Part shown: positions 8,794 through 17,336 of the stretch, piece after piece | Layout: each line of letters starts with the position of its first letter | Numbering within the stretch: the stretch's first letter is position 1 | DNA from: Paracoccaceae bacterium | GTDB lineage: Bacteria > Pseudomonadota > Alphaproteobacteria > Rhodobacterales > Rhodobacteraceae | Assembly (NCBI GenBank): GCA_029243395.1 | Contig: JAQWSE010000002.1 | Coordinates: forward strand, 62,001 to 126,000 | Direction of reading: 5' to 3' | DNA: 64,000 bases | The notes under the pieces: model-generated | Database searches by the model: none | What the model saw: the letters and a program-made list of their open reading frames with translations, nothing else | Told to the model about the DNA's origin: nothing | Made by a program: the position numbers and the translations under genes

Positions 8794-9789
8794 TTAAGAT
8801 TTGTGTGCTGCACGCTGCAAGCGATCGTTAATTGCAACTCCGGCCCCCTGTCGTGGTATGGGATGTATTGCTATAGAAGTTGATTTTGTAACCTTTGCTA
8901 AATTATCTAGGTCTGCTAAGGCACTATACAAGTTCATGGCAGCTTCATCAGGATCTGAGATTTCGGATAGGGTCAGTCCCTTGACACCATTTGGTAGCGG
9001 ACCAAAAGCTAGCAGCAATTCATTATCTCTGGGGTCAGTAATATTAAGTCGAATAGGGGTTTCCGGCTGATAATGAGATTTTAATTGTCCCGGGGAAGTA
9101 ATCCTTTTTCCAAGGATTTTCTTTGTATGTCCTTTCTTTCCAATTTTTGAAGCAATTTCTTCTTCAGTAATTGTTCCAGGTCTTAATATAGAGAAAATGC
9201 CATCTTCAATCTTTGCTATGGTACTCTCAAGACCAATTGGGCAAGGCCCTCCATCAACAATGGCATCAATTTTCCCAAACATGTTGCCTAAAACATCCTC
9301 AAATCGAGTAGTACTCAATTTACCAGAAATATTGGCGGAAGGGGCAGCTACAGGATTATTACATAGCCTTAGTATCCGTCGAGCAACTGGGTGAACAGGT
9401 ACTCTGATTGCAACCGTTTGTAGCCTTGATAAAGCAGTATCTGATATTCTTTTGCTAACGTTAGTATTTTGTTCTAATACTAACGTTAAGGGCCCAGGCC
9501 AAAAAGATTTAGCTAGTATTTCAGCTTGATCATCCATTTTTGCATAATTTTTGACGACATTAGAATCATATGCATGGATAATTAGGGGATTATTGGGAGG
9601 TCTTCTCTTAGCTTTATAAATTCTTTCTATCGCGCCAGAATTAGTAGCATCTGCGCCCAGTCCGTAAACGGTTTCTGTCGGGAATGCTACAAGCCCACCA
9701 TTATTTAATATTTGGGCTGCCCTAAAGATACCTTCTTTACTACTAGGTAATATTTCAGTCGAGATATGGATTTCCTTTTTGGAGGACAA
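8794..9789 (-). CDS. L-threonylcarbamoyladenylate synthase (Sua5-type)
   Basis: Makes threonylcarbamoyl-AMP from threonine, bicarbonate and ATP, the first step of the t6A37 modification of ANN-decoding tRNAs. Residues 15-205 form the YrdC-like catalytic domain, with GGLVAFPTETVYGLGADA, the KAKRRPPNNPLI nucleotide-binding motif and PVAAPSANISG all visible. The SPGQLKSHYQPETP linker (about 228-242) and a C-terminal Sua5 domain follow, so this is the long Sua5 type (331 residues) and not the short TsaC type. Start is TTG 9789 with AAAGG upstream. The coding region contains a perfect 13-bp inverted repeat, listed separately. Confidence 0.93.
   Translation of the reverse strand: MSSKKEIHISTEILPSSKEGIFRAAQILNNGGLVAFPTETVYGLGADATNSGAIERIYKAKRRPPNNPLIIHAYDSNVVKNYAKMDDQAEILAKSFWPGPLTLVLEQNTNVSKRISDTALSRLQTVAIRVPVHPVARRILRLCNNPVAAPSANISGKLSTTRFEDVLGNMFGKIDAIVDGGPCPIGLESTIAKIEDGIFSILRPGTITEEEIASKIGKKGHTKKILGKRITSPGQLKSHYQPETPIRLNITDPRDNELLLAFGPLPNGVKGLTLSEISDPDEAAMNLYSALADLDNLAKVTKSTSIAIHPIPRQGAGVAINDRLQRAAHKS
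9456..9488. repeat. Perfect 13-bp inverted repeat (hairpin) inside the threonylcarbamoyl-AMP synthase gene
   Basis: The arms 9456-9468 (TAACGTTAGTATT) and 9476-9488 are exact reverse complements, separated by 7 bases. Each arm also contains the palindrome TAACGTTA. The repeat encodes part of a stretch of the protein (around LEQNTNVS) that is poorly constrained in the family. It could fold in either strand's RNA. No poly-U tract follows on either strand, so it is not a standard terminator. Confidence 0.75.
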
Positions 9790-9880
9790 TTTATTTTTAC
9801 CTTTTTCTAGAAATATATTCCTTTACAGTGTTTCATCAACCAAATAATCATTTGTAGATTTTTGCATGGAAGGAAATTAG

Positions 9881-11605
9881 GTGTCATATTTAGCCCCAAC
9901 TGACGAAATGAAATTTCTCCTTAGAGATTTGTTTTCCATTTGTGATAAATCTGATTCTGGAAAAAATCTAAATTTTGATGATGAAACAGTCGATTCAATT
10001 CTTGACGAAGTTAGTAGATTGACAGAACACGTTATTTCACCAATCAATAGGGATGGTGATTTAAATCCAGCGATTTTTGAAGGTGGAAAAGTCACTCTGC
10101 CCCCAAGTTTTTCAATGGCATATGATGCTATAGCAAAAGGTGGGTGGGTAGGGATTTCTGGTCAGCCAAAGTATGGGGGCTTGGGGTTGCCTATGGTTCT
10201 AACTACCTGTGTCAATGAAATATTATCAAGCGGTTGTTTATCGCTAGGTTTAAATCCTTTAATGACTCAGGGTCAAATCGCTGCTTTAGAGAATCACGCA
10301 AGTGAAGAGATTAAGAAACTTTTCTTACCTAGATTAAATTCGGGAGAGTGGTCTGGGACAATGAATTTGACGGAGCCTCAAGCAGGATCTGATGTTGGGG
10401 CATTAAGCTCTAAGGCTAAACCGGGAGGGGATGGCCTTTATAGGATAACTGGTCAAAAAATATATATTAGTTGGGGAGATCACTGTCTCAGCTCCAATAT
10501 TTGTCATTTGGTTCTTGCGAGGCTGTCAGGTAGTTCTGAGGGTACAAAAGGAATTTCCTTATTTTTGGTACCCAAATATATTCCAAATAATTCTGGTGAG
10601 CCTATGTCTCAAAATAATGTGAAAACAATTTCATTAGAGAAAAAAATGGGTCTACATGGCTCTCCGACAGCTGTACTTGAGTATGATAATGCGAAGGCTT
10701 GGTTAATAGGACAGGAAAACAAGGGAATGGCAGCAATGTTTACTATGATGAATAATGCTCGTCTAGGTGTAGCTGTTCAGGGGCTATCTCAGAGTGAACT
10801 GGCCACCCAAAAGGCTTTCAATTATGCCAAGGAAAGAAAGCAGGGCAAAAATCTAAAGTTTTTTGAGCATGGTAGCACTGTAATCATAAACCATGCCGAC
10901 GTCAGGCGCAATTTGTTGATCATGAAGTCGCTTACTTTTGTTTCCAGAGCATTGTGTTTTGATGCAGCGATATCGAGCGATCTAGCAAAATTCAATAATG
11001 ATTCTGATTTTTCCCAAAGAGCCTCGTTTTTAACACCTATTGCAAAAGTTTTTTGTACTGATGCTGGTTGTAGAGTTACGGATCTTTGTCTCCAAGTTCA
11101 TGGTGGCTTGGGCTATATAGAAGCCTCTGGAATCTCACAGTTGTACAGGGATGTTAGAGTCACAGCTATTTATGAAGGTACAAATGGTATTCAAGCAATG
11201 GACCTAGTAGGTAGAAAGTTAGGTGCAGATGGAAATATTGCTTACTCCATCATAAAGGAAATTATGATTAACGAAAACATGGCAGTAGATAGATTCCCTG
11301 AACTTGTTGAACTCGTTTCTATGGTAAGGAAAAATGTTACCAAGTCATTAGATTGGATGATTTCACAGGACGATCTTAATGAAAGATTTTCTGGTGCAGG
11401 ATCATTTCTAAGTGCTTTTGCACTTCTGTTGGGCGCAAATTATATGCTTAGATCAATATTGGTATCAAATGATGTAAAAAAGAAAGAGCTGGCGGAGTTT
11501 TTCATTTGCCAAATTCTACCTTCTGCAAGTGTAGAAGCTTCTATATCTTGCCAAGGATCAAATCAGCTATACCAAAGTCCAGGGATTTTTACCGAGGATT
11601 TTTGA
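9881..11605 (+). CDS. Acyl-CoA dehydrogenase, DmdC-type (3-methylmercaptopropionyl-CoA dehydrogenase-like)
   Basis: 574-residue FAD-dependent dehydrogenase that introduces a 2,3-double bond into an acyl-CoA thioester. The FAD- and substrate-binding landmarks are present: GEWSGTMNLTEPQAGSDVG (about residues 160-178), QKIYISWGDH, and AIYEGTNGIQAMDLVGRK (about 427-444), which carries the catalytic glutamate. The long form and these motifs match DmdC of the DMSP demethylation pathway more than classic fatty-acid dehydrogenases, but DmdC-like proteins also act on other acyl-CoAs and no dmdA, dmdB or dmdD is in the window. Start is GTG 9881, with GGAAGGA 7 bases upstream. The next gene begins one base after the stop. 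Confidence 0.88.
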   Translation: MSYLAPTDEMKFLLRDLFSICDKSDSGKNLNFDDETVDSILDEVSRLTEHVISPINRDGDLNPAIFEGGKVTLPPSFSMAYDAIAKGGWVGISGQPKYGGLGLPMVLTTCVNEILSSGCLSLGLNPLMTQGQIAALENHASEEIKKLFLPRLNSGEWSGTMNLTEPQAGSDVGALSSKAKPGGDGLYRITGQKIYISWGDHCLSSNICHLVLARLSGSSEGTKGISLFLVPKYIPNNSGEPMSQNNVKTISLEKKMGLHGSPTAVLEYDNAKAWLIGQENKGMAAMFTMMNNARLGVAVQGLSQSELATQKAFNYAKERKQGKNLKFFEHGSTVIINHADVRRNLLIMKSLTFVSRALCFDAAISSDLAKFNNDSDFSQRASFLTPIAKVFCTDAGCRVTDLCLQVHGGLGYIEASGISQLYRDVRVTAIYEGTNGIQAMDLVGRKLGADGNIAYSIIKEIMINENMAVDRFPELVELVSMVRKNVTKSLDWMISQDDLNERFSGAGSFLSAFALLLGANYMLRSILVSNDVKKKELAEFFICQILPSASVEASISCQGSNQLYQSPGIFTEDF

Positions 11606-11606
11606 T

Positions 11607-12647
11607 ATGCAATCACAAATTAGATTTCCACATCAAAGCTTTCCCGAGCACAAATTACTTGTTGAGCTTACTCCGGGGATTTATTGGGTCAGGTTTAATT
11701 TATCGTCTGTTGTATCTCATGTTAATGCTTACATTCTTAGAGATGGTAACGGAATTACAATTGTAGATACTGGGATTTCTAGTATTGATTGTAAGCAAAT
11801 TTGGGAAAAAATTTTTTTTGATGAATTCAAAGGCGTTAAGGTTAAGAGAATCATTATTACTCATCACCATCCTGATCATCTAGGTCTATTAGGATGGTTT
11901 CATGAAAGATTCCATGCTGAAATTTGGTCGAGTCGTGTAGCTTGGCTAACCGCTCGAATGCTTACCTTGGATGTTCAGGAGACTACCTCGTTAGATATGT
12001 TATCATTTTGGTATGGGGCAGGAATGCCAGGAAGTTTATTATCAAAAAAAAAGAAGGAAAGACCTTTTAACTTTTGTGACTATGTCGATCCTATACCTTT
12101 AGGCTATAGGCGCATAGTTGATCAGGAAAGAATTTTTATAGGAGATAATTGTTGGAAAATCAATTTTGGACATGGCCATGCTCCAGAACATCTGATGCTG
12201 CATTGTCCAGAACTAAATATTTTTATCTCAGGGGACCAAATTTTACCTGGTATATCTCCAAATTTAAGTGTTTATCCTACTGAGCCGAACGCAAATCCAG
12301 TGGGTGAATTTATTGAAACATGTGAAAAACTTTTAAAAATTGAAGATAGAGAATACCTCGTGTTGCCAGGTCACAATTTGCCGTTTTGGGGTCTTAAGAT
12401 TAGAATCAAGCAATTGCTGAATCATCATTATGCTGCCTTATCACGGATACTGGAATTTTTAACACTTGAACCAGGAATGGCGGTTGACATATTTGCTTCA
12501 CTATATTCGAGAAAAATCAGAGAATCAGAATATAGCTTGGCACTAGGAGAGGCGGTGGGCCATTTAAACTATCTTTGGCACCAAAACAAAATTTCTAGGA
12601 ATATTAAGAAAGATGGAAAGGTTTATTATCATATAAATAAAAACTAG
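11607..12647 (+). CDS. Metallo-beta-lactamase-fold hydrolase
   Basis: 346-residue MBL-fold hydrolase with a complete set of metal ligands: THHHPDH (about residues 90-96), a second histidine in GHAPEH, the aspartate in SGDQ and the last histidine in LPGHN. The C-terminal ~90 residues fit the winged-helix-like extension seen in glyoxalase-II or LACTB2-like relatives. It lies one base after the DmdC-like dehydrogenase and is surely co-transcribed, so a thioesterase or acyl-CoA-related hydrolase role is reasonable, but that is an inference from context. Substrate is unknown. Confidence 0.87.
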   Translation: MQSQIRFPHQSFPEHKLLVELTPGIYWVRFNLSSVVSHVNAYILRDGNGITIVDTGISSIDCKQIWEKIFFDEFKGVKVKRIIITHHHPDHLGLLGWFHERFHAEIWSSRVAWLTARMLTLDVQETTSLDMLSFWYGAGMPGSLLSKKKKERPFNFCDYVDPIPLGYRRIVDQERIFIGDNCWKINFGHGHAPEHLMLHCPELNIFISGDQILPGISPNLSVYPTEPNANPVGEFIETCEKLLKIEDREYLVLPGHNLPFWGLKIRIKQLLNHHYAALSRILEFLTLEPGMAVDIFASLYSRKIRESEYSLALGEAVGHLNYLWHQNKISRNIKKDGKVYYHINKN

Positions 12648-12722
12648 ATTTACTTTGGCGGGCATATAGATATGTTATGCGTGTGAGACTATCATGCTCG
12701 TTCTAAACAAGAGGAAAATCAT

Positions 12723-12863
12723 ATGTCAGAAGAAAAACACAAGCACGGAGAAATGGATATTACTGATCAAAAGGAATCTTTTTCCAGATTTATAAGTTTT
12801 GGTTTATACCTTTGTTACGCTGTAACAGGGGCCCTTGTCTTTTTGGCACTATTTAACTCTTGA
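12723..12863 (+). CDS. aa3-type cytochrome c oxidase subunit IV
   Basis: 46-residue peptide with a His/Glu/Lys-rich N-terminus (KHKHGEMDI), then a single hydrophobic helix (about residues 23-43) ending in LFNS. This is the pattern of the small bacterial aa3 oxidase subunit IV (Pfam COX4_pro_2 type), where the HGEMDI stretch is characteristic. A GAGGAAAA ribosome binding site lies about 7 bases before ATG 12723. The gene stands alone, about 19 kb from the main cytochrome oxidase cluster, and converges on rpsU. Confidence 0.85.
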   Translation: MSEEKHKHGEMDITDQKESFSRFISFGLYLCYAVTGALVFLALFNS

Positions 12864-12880
12864 TAGGAACAAAGCAGGCT

Positions 12881-13084
12881 TTAGAATCCATCTCGCTGAA
12901 GTTTTTTCCTAGCTAATTTTCTTGCTCTTCTAATTGCTTCTGCTTTTTCCCGAGCTCTTTTCACGGATGGTTTTTCAAAGTGCTGCTTAAGTTTCATTTC
13001 TCGAAAGACACCTTCGCGCTGTAATTTCTTCTTTAAGGCTCTTAATGCTTGATCAACATTATTATCTCGAACATGGACTTGCAA
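12881..13084 (-). CDS. rpsU: 30S ribosomal protein S21
   Basis: 67-residue basic protein of the small ribosomal subunit, needed for efficient initiation on natural mRNAs. [25 protein letters not shown]-like sequence at the N-terminus and the Arg/Lys-rich helical C-terminus are typical of S21. Start is TTG 13084, with AGGGTG 6 bases upstream, an unusual initiation codon for a ribosomal protein gene. It is transcribed alone, divergent from the COQ9-like gene. Confidence 0.95.
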   Translation of the reverse strand: MQVHVRDNNVDQALRALKKKLQREGVFREMKLKQHFEKPSVKRAREKAEAIRRARKLARKKLQRDGF

Positions 13085-13184
13085 TGATTCACCCTTTTAT
13101 TTTATGGCTTTTACAAACTCCTATAGCAAGCTAAGAAAGACTTGTCTATAACTGATTTTATTACTTGTAATACCTTATTAGTAA

Positions 13185-13808
13185 ATGCTCATGACTATTT
13201 ATGATGATAGACTAAAAGCGAAGCTAGTAGCTGTAGCAGCTGATATAGCGGTATTTCGTGGTTGGTCAGAAAAAAATCTTGAAGAAACTGCGGCAAAAGT
13301 AGGTGTTACTTATGGGAAGGCTAAGTCATTATTCCCAAGAGGTGGCATTGATTTGGCAAGGTTTTACCATCAGCTCAAGGACCAGGAATTTCTTAAAAAA
13401 TTTCGTAAGGTAGATATTACTAATTTGTCCCATTTTGAAAAGGTTGAAGTAGCTATAAAGATGAGGTTTCAGGCCATTGCTGATGATAAGGAGGTTTTTA
13501 GGAGTAGCATGTCTTTATTTGCTATGCCTATGTACCAACTTGAGGCCATTAATTTAGTTTGGTCAACTTGTGATCTGATTTGGTGCGAAATAAAGGATAT
13601 AAGTATTGGTTTTGACTGGTATACTAAGAGGGCTACTTTAGTATCCGTGTATTTGTCCACCTTGTTATTTTTTTTGGGAGATGAGTCGGTGGACCATCGA
13701 GAAACGGAATATTTTATTATTAGAAGGTTACAAGAGCTTAGAAAACTAGGTCAATTGAAGGTGAGTTTTATTGAATTTATTCAAAAGCTAATGACAGCGA
13801 CTAGGTAG
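13185..13808 (+). CDS. COQ9 family protein (ubiquinone biosynthesis accessory factor)
   Basis: 207-residue homologue of COQ9, which has a TetR-like helical fold and binds lipid and COQ7 to support ubiquinone synthesis in mitochondria and alphaproteobacteria. Family marks include an N-terminal helix-turn-helix-like segment (GWSEKNLEETAAKVGV, about residues 26-41) followed by an FPRGG motif (about 50-54), and the YTKRATLVSVYLSTLLFFLGD block (about 147-167) with the conserved Asp near its end. Start could be ATG 13185 or ATG 13194. It is divergent from rpsU. Other ubiquinone genes are not in the window. Confidence 0.85.
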   Translation: MLMTIYDDRLKAKLVAVAADIAVFRGWSEKNLEETAAKVGVTYGKAKSLFPRGGIDLARFYHQLKDQEFLKKFRKVDITNLSHFEKVEVAIKMRFQAIADDKEVFRSSMSLFAMPMYQLEAINLVWSTCDLIWCEIKDISIGFDWYTKRATLVSVYLSTLLFFLGDESVDHRETEYFIIRRLQELRKLGQLKVSFIEFIQKLMTATR

Positions 13809-14089
13809 GCCTATCATAGCATCTCTCTACAAATTAATGGTTTGAATGTTAACTAATACAAATGACCTCAGTTGAATCACTAACTCGGTCTGTGCGCAAA
13901 GGAACAATCTTTCCAAAATGATTTTCTTTTAGGGAGATGGATTCAGTTAGGATTTGACTGGAATTTTTTTTTTGCTTGAGATATTAGTGATCTCTACCCT
14001 ATCGATATTTTTTGAGATTTTACCGATTTTGTGGTTGATTGGGTATACGATTTTAAAATTGCAAACTTTAAGATATGAAAGAGGTTTAA
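13809..14089. other. Intergenic region upstream of trcR
   Basis: 281 bases without a convincing gene. It holds a T9-T10 tract near 13966-13976, two GANTC sites (GAATC near 13875, GATTC near 13940) of the kind methylated by CcrM in alphaproteobacteria, and AAAGAGG (14077-14084) serving as the ribosome binding site for trcR. A hydrophobic 60-codon frame at 13954-14136 overlaps the trcR start and is not supported. Confidence 0.5.
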
Positions 14090-14821
14090 ATGGCATTACC
14101 CTTAATGAGGAAAGCGACAGCCGTATGGTTAGTTGAGAATACATCCCTAACATTTAAACAGATTTCACACTTTTGTGGATTGCATGAGCTAGAGGTGAGT
14201 GGCATCGCAGACGGGGAAGTAGCAAGCGGAATACGGGGAATGGATCCAGTCAGTAGTAATCAATTGACCTCAGAAGAAATTGAGAAGTGCGAAAAAGATC
14301 CGAATTCTATATTAAAGCTGTCGGTAAATCCAGCTACAGTGGGAGAAAAGAAAAGAAGAGGTCCACGGTATACACCTTTATCGAAAAGGCAAGATAAACC
14401 AGCTGCAATAGCTTGGCTGGTAAAATATTACTCAGAAATAACTGATGCTCAGATTGTGAAGTTAGTTGGAACTACGAAGCCTACGATCGAAGCAGTGAGA
14501 AGCCGAACTCATTGGAATATAACGAATATAGTTCCCACTGATCCAGTAATATTGGGTTTGTGCAAGCAAGTAGAGCTAGATTTAGTTTTAGAAAAATCCA
14601 TTAAAACAATGAAAAAAGAAACTATTGATGATGCTAGCGAAGGTAAAAATAAACTTTCGCCCATAAGAAAGCTTAGTGAGCAACAGCCTACAATCATGGA
14701 ATTAGAAACACCTTTATCGGAAGACAAAAAATTAGAATTAAGCAAGGAAAATAAAGAAGATAAACAGTCCACTCTGCTTGACGCTGAAAGGCTTTTTACT
14801 AAAGATACTGATGTTGTGTAG
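14090..14821 (+). CDS. trcR: Cell cycle transcriptional regulator TrcR (DUF1013)
   Basis: DUF1013 protein, named TrcR from Caulobacter, a conserved alphaproteobacterial nucleoid or transcription-associated factor. The N-terminal MRKATAVWLVENTSLTF block, the RGPRYTPLSKRQDKP linker (about residues 87-101) and the second helix-turn-helix-like half (AIAWLVKYYSEITDAQIVKLVGTT, about 103-127) then RTHWN are the family pattern. The conserved domain ends near residue 165; the remaining ~75 residues are Glu/Lys/Ser-rich and probably disordered. Presence together with GcrA supports an alphaproteobacterium with the CtrA-type cell-cycle network. Confidence 0.9.
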   Translation: MALPLMRKATAVWLVENTSLTFKQISHFCGLHELEVSGIADGEVASGIRGMDPVSSNQLTSEEIEKCEKDPNSILKLSVNPATVGEKKRRGPRYTPLSKRQDKPAAIAWLVKYYSEITDAQIVKLVGTTKPTIEAVRSRTHWNITNIVPTDPVILGLCKQVELDLVLEKSIKTMKKETIDDASEGKNKLSPIRKLSEQQPTIMELETPLSEDKKLELSKENKEDKQSTLLDAERLFTKDTDVV

Positions 14822-14863
14822 CTCAACTTTTCTCTAGATTCTAAATATGATATTCCTTATCTA

Positions 14864-15670
14864 TCAATAAGCGGGCACTCCAATATTTTCGGTTAAAGTT
14901 CTTCCGCCATCTATTGTCAATATTTGCCCTGTTATAAATTTTGACTCTGCTGATGCTAAGAAAAGAACAGCAGAGGCAGCTTCATCTGAATCTCCTATAC
15001 GACCTAAAGGTGTAGCTGACTTTACTTGGTCATGAAGATCTAAGTCCTCTCTAATCATTTCTCGCAGGCTAGTACTCATTATACTCCCCATTGCAACCGC
15101 ATTGACTCGAATGCCTTTATCCGCGAGGGCTACTGCCATGGATTTTGTTAATTGGTTTACTGCTGCCGAGCAGATAGAATAGGCAAAACTTTCAGGCAAT
15201 ATCATTCGATCGGCTATTGAGCTTAAATTAATTATGCATCCTATATTTTGGTCTTTTTTTCGATCAGGATTTTGTTGTATCATCTTTTTTGCGACTAACT
15301 GGCTTAAACGTAAACTTACTATAAAGTTTTGTTCGAACAATTTTTGAAAATTGTCTTTTTCTGAGTTTATTGCGTCCGATAGCTCAATCTGTCTCAATGC
15401 ATTAACCAAGATGTCAATGGACTCGAATTGATCCATTGTTGCCGCTACCAAGTTTGCTAGTGTTAGTTTTTTTGTTAAATCTCCACAAAAAGGTAATACG
15501 TTGTGACCATTTTTTTGTAAGTAGCTCACCTCTTCTTCTAGGCTCGTTTCGTCGTTGTCAGCTAAGACAACATTTGCTCCTTTCTCACAATATAATTTAG
15601 CCACAGAAAGCCCTATGCCGTTAGCAGCTCCCGTTATTATGGCCGTTTTACCGGCTAAAATGCTTGTCAT
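14864..15670 (-). CDS. SDR family oxidoreductase homologue lacking the catalytic lysine
   Basis: 268-residue Rossmann protein of the short-chain dehydrogenase/reductase family. The nucleotide-binding TGAANGIG motif (residues 14-21), the Asp after beta-2, the catalytic Ser in INLSS and the C-terminal GQILTIDGG are intact. However, the YxxxK active site reads YSICS (about 164-168): the essential Lys is Ser, and the NNAG motif reads NALR. It may bind NAD(P) without ordinary catalysis. ATG 15670 is preferred, since AGGAAA lies 7 bases upstream; a longer frame to 15718 has no such site. It lies downstream of the rsmC-like gene with a 60-base gap. Confidence 0.82.
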   Translation of the reverse strand: MTSILAGKTAIITGAANGIGLSVAKLYCEKGANVVLADNDETSLEEEVSYLQKNGHNVLPFCGDLTKKLTLANLVAATMDQFESIDILVNALRQIELSDAINSEKDNFQKLFEQNFIVSLRLSQLVAKKMIQQNPDRKKDQNIGCIINLSSIADRMILPESFAYSICSAAVNQLTKSMAVALADKGIRVNAVAMGSIMSTSLREMIREDLDLHDQVKSATPLGRIGDSDEAASAVLFLASAESKFITGQILTIDGGRTLTENIGVPAY

Positions 15671-15730
15671 GAATTTTCCTAAAGATACATATAAATAATT
15701 GATTAATGATGATGCCAAATTAATGCCAAA

Positions 15731-16765
15731 TTAAGTTTTTTTTGCTCTAATCACTTTATAATTTTTTGTTTCATTTAGTAAGTCATAATTTGGAAATAAA
15801 CTTACAATAGATTTTTCATAAGGTAATTCTCTATTAAAAACCATCCAAAGTATGCCACCTTTGCGTAGAATTTTTTGGGCAGTGCCCAAAAAAGTTAGCC
15901 CTAAGTCAAAGTTTACTTTTCTTCCAATATGAAAGGGTGGATTCATTATAACATGATCCAAATTCTTGAGAGTCAATGCATCAGTTTTTAAATCTGACCA
16001 AAAAAATCTAGCTTTTGAACTTGCAACATTTAATCTCGCGGAGTTTAAGGCACTCAAATTGCAATCAATTAGAGTCAACAGTTTTATGCTTGGACTGTTC
16101 TTTATGGCTTCTGCAGATAGATATCCCCACCCAGCACCTAAATCGATTACATTTCCATGTAATTTTCCTGAATACTGACTAACGAGTAATTGTGAACCTT
16201 TATCAATACTGGTCTCAGAAAATGTACCGGGTGAACTGAAAAACCCTGATGCATTTTTCTGTAATTCTCCCTTTTTTTTCCAAGATCTCAATTCTTTTGG
16301 TAAATATCGAGGGCGTTGAAATAGACCTATCTTTCCATGCGATTTTGATATTACAGAAATAGGCTCAATCATCGCACTTAGCTTTTTCATAGCAATTTCT
16401 ATCCCATCTTTTTTCTCCCCTGTAAGTATTATTTTCCCTGCTTTAGGGGTTATTAGGAATGCAAGAGCAATATTAAATAATGTTTCTCTCCGGCTCTTTG
16501 TGACCCAGACTATAGCTGTACTAATAGACCTTGATATCCTAATTTTATTGAATATTTCAAGATCAACTAGTGTTTGAAAGTTTAATTCCTGGGCTTTGTG
16601 AACTACAGATTTTTCCGGATGACAAATTAATACATCATTCAATTTCAAAATCTTTAGGGCTTCAGGTTGAGGACAACCAAGAACTAATATTCTTCTTGAG
16701 ATATTTGAAAAGAAACCATTCCTTTGAGCTTCGAGTAATCTCTTAATACCTAAGATAGTTACCAA
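15731..16765 (-). CDS. Class I SAM-dependent methyltransferase, RsmC-like (16S rRNA guanine N2)
   Basis: 344 residues in two halves: a degenerate N-terminal methyltransferase-like domain (about 1-165) and a catalytic C-terminal domain with the SAM motif DLGAGWGYLSAEA (about 197-209) and the NPPFH motif (about 275-279). This two-domain layout and NPPFH are typical of RsmC/RlmG, which methylate guanine N2 in rRNA. It begins one base after the clpS stop with a TTG (16765), so it is co-transcribed with clpS. Which rRNA base is modified cannot be decided from sequence. Confidence 0.83.
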   Translation of the reverse strand: MVTILGIKRLLEAQRNGFFSNISRRILVLGCPQPEALKILKLNDVLICHPEKSVVHKAQELNFQTLVDLEIFNKIRISRSISTAIVWVTKSRRETLFNIALAFLITPKAGKIILTGEKKDGIEIAMKKLSAMIEPISVISKSHGKIGLFQRPRYLPKELRSWKKKGELQKNASGFFSSPGTFSETSIDKGSQLLVSQYSGKLHGNVIDLGAGWGYLSAEAIKNSPSIKLLTLIDCNLSALNSARLNVASSKARFFWSDLKTDALTLKNLDHVIMNPPFHIGRKVNFDLGLTFLGTAQKILRKGGILWMVFNRELPYEKSIVSLFPNYDLLNETKNYKVIRAKKT

Positions 16766-16766
16766 T

Positions 16767-17084
16767 TTATTCTTTTTCCATAGTACATTGAAGAGGATGC
16801 TGGTTTTTTCTTGAAAAATCCATAACTTGCGTCACTTTAGTTTCTGCTATCTCATGGGGATAGACCCCAACAACGGCTAACCCCTTCTGGTGTATGGTTA
16901 ACATAATTGAGACAGCTCGCTGATGATCCGCGTTGAAAAATCTTTCCAATATTAAGACGACAAATTCCATAGGGGTAAAGTCATCGTTTAGGAGAAGTAC
17001 CTTATACATTGATGGTTTTTTTGTCTTCGGTTTTGACTTTGTCAGAACTAAAGCATCATTGTCCATATTATCTTTTTTTGTCAT
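16767..17084 (-). CDS. clpS: ATP-dependent Clp protease adaptor ClpS
   Basis: 105-residue adaptor that delivers N-degron substrates to ClpAP. After a ~22-residue flexible N-terminus, the core shows [17 protein letters not shown] (about 27-43), the [19 protein letters not shown] segment (about 67-85) and a normal C-terminal end. The NDD and hydrophobic pocket residues that bind N-terminal Phe, Leu, Trp or Tyr are in place. It heads a minus-strand unit with the rsmC-like gene. The 250 bases between it and the carboxypeptidase gene hold the two divergent promoter regions. Confidence 0.95.
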   Translation of the reverse strand: MTKKDNMDNDALVLTKSKPKTKKPSMYKVLLLNDDFTPMEFVVLILERFFNADHQRAVSIMLTIHQKGLAVVGVYPHEIAETKVTQVMDFSRKNQHPLQCTMEKE

Positions 17085-17336
17085 ATGCTTACACTATATA
17101 TTCCTGATTACCTTCATCTCAAATCTTCTGATTGATTATTACATTAGTTGATCAAACAAATTCTTGTTTAGATAAAATTATAACCATTTTTTGGGATAAA
17201 ATGTAAATAGTCATTTGATTGATCAGGAGCAACAATATATACCTAAGTTAATCCAAAATCAAATGGTGAATATTGGTAGAGCTTTACAGTTTATGACATA
17301 TCTTCCATACATTACTCTAGTTTTAGTGAGATCAAT

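Noticed and set aside
13954-14136. 60-codon hydrophobic frame before trcR
   Set aside because: It overlaps the trcR start in another frame, has no ribosome binding site and its hydrophobicity comes from a T-rich tract.
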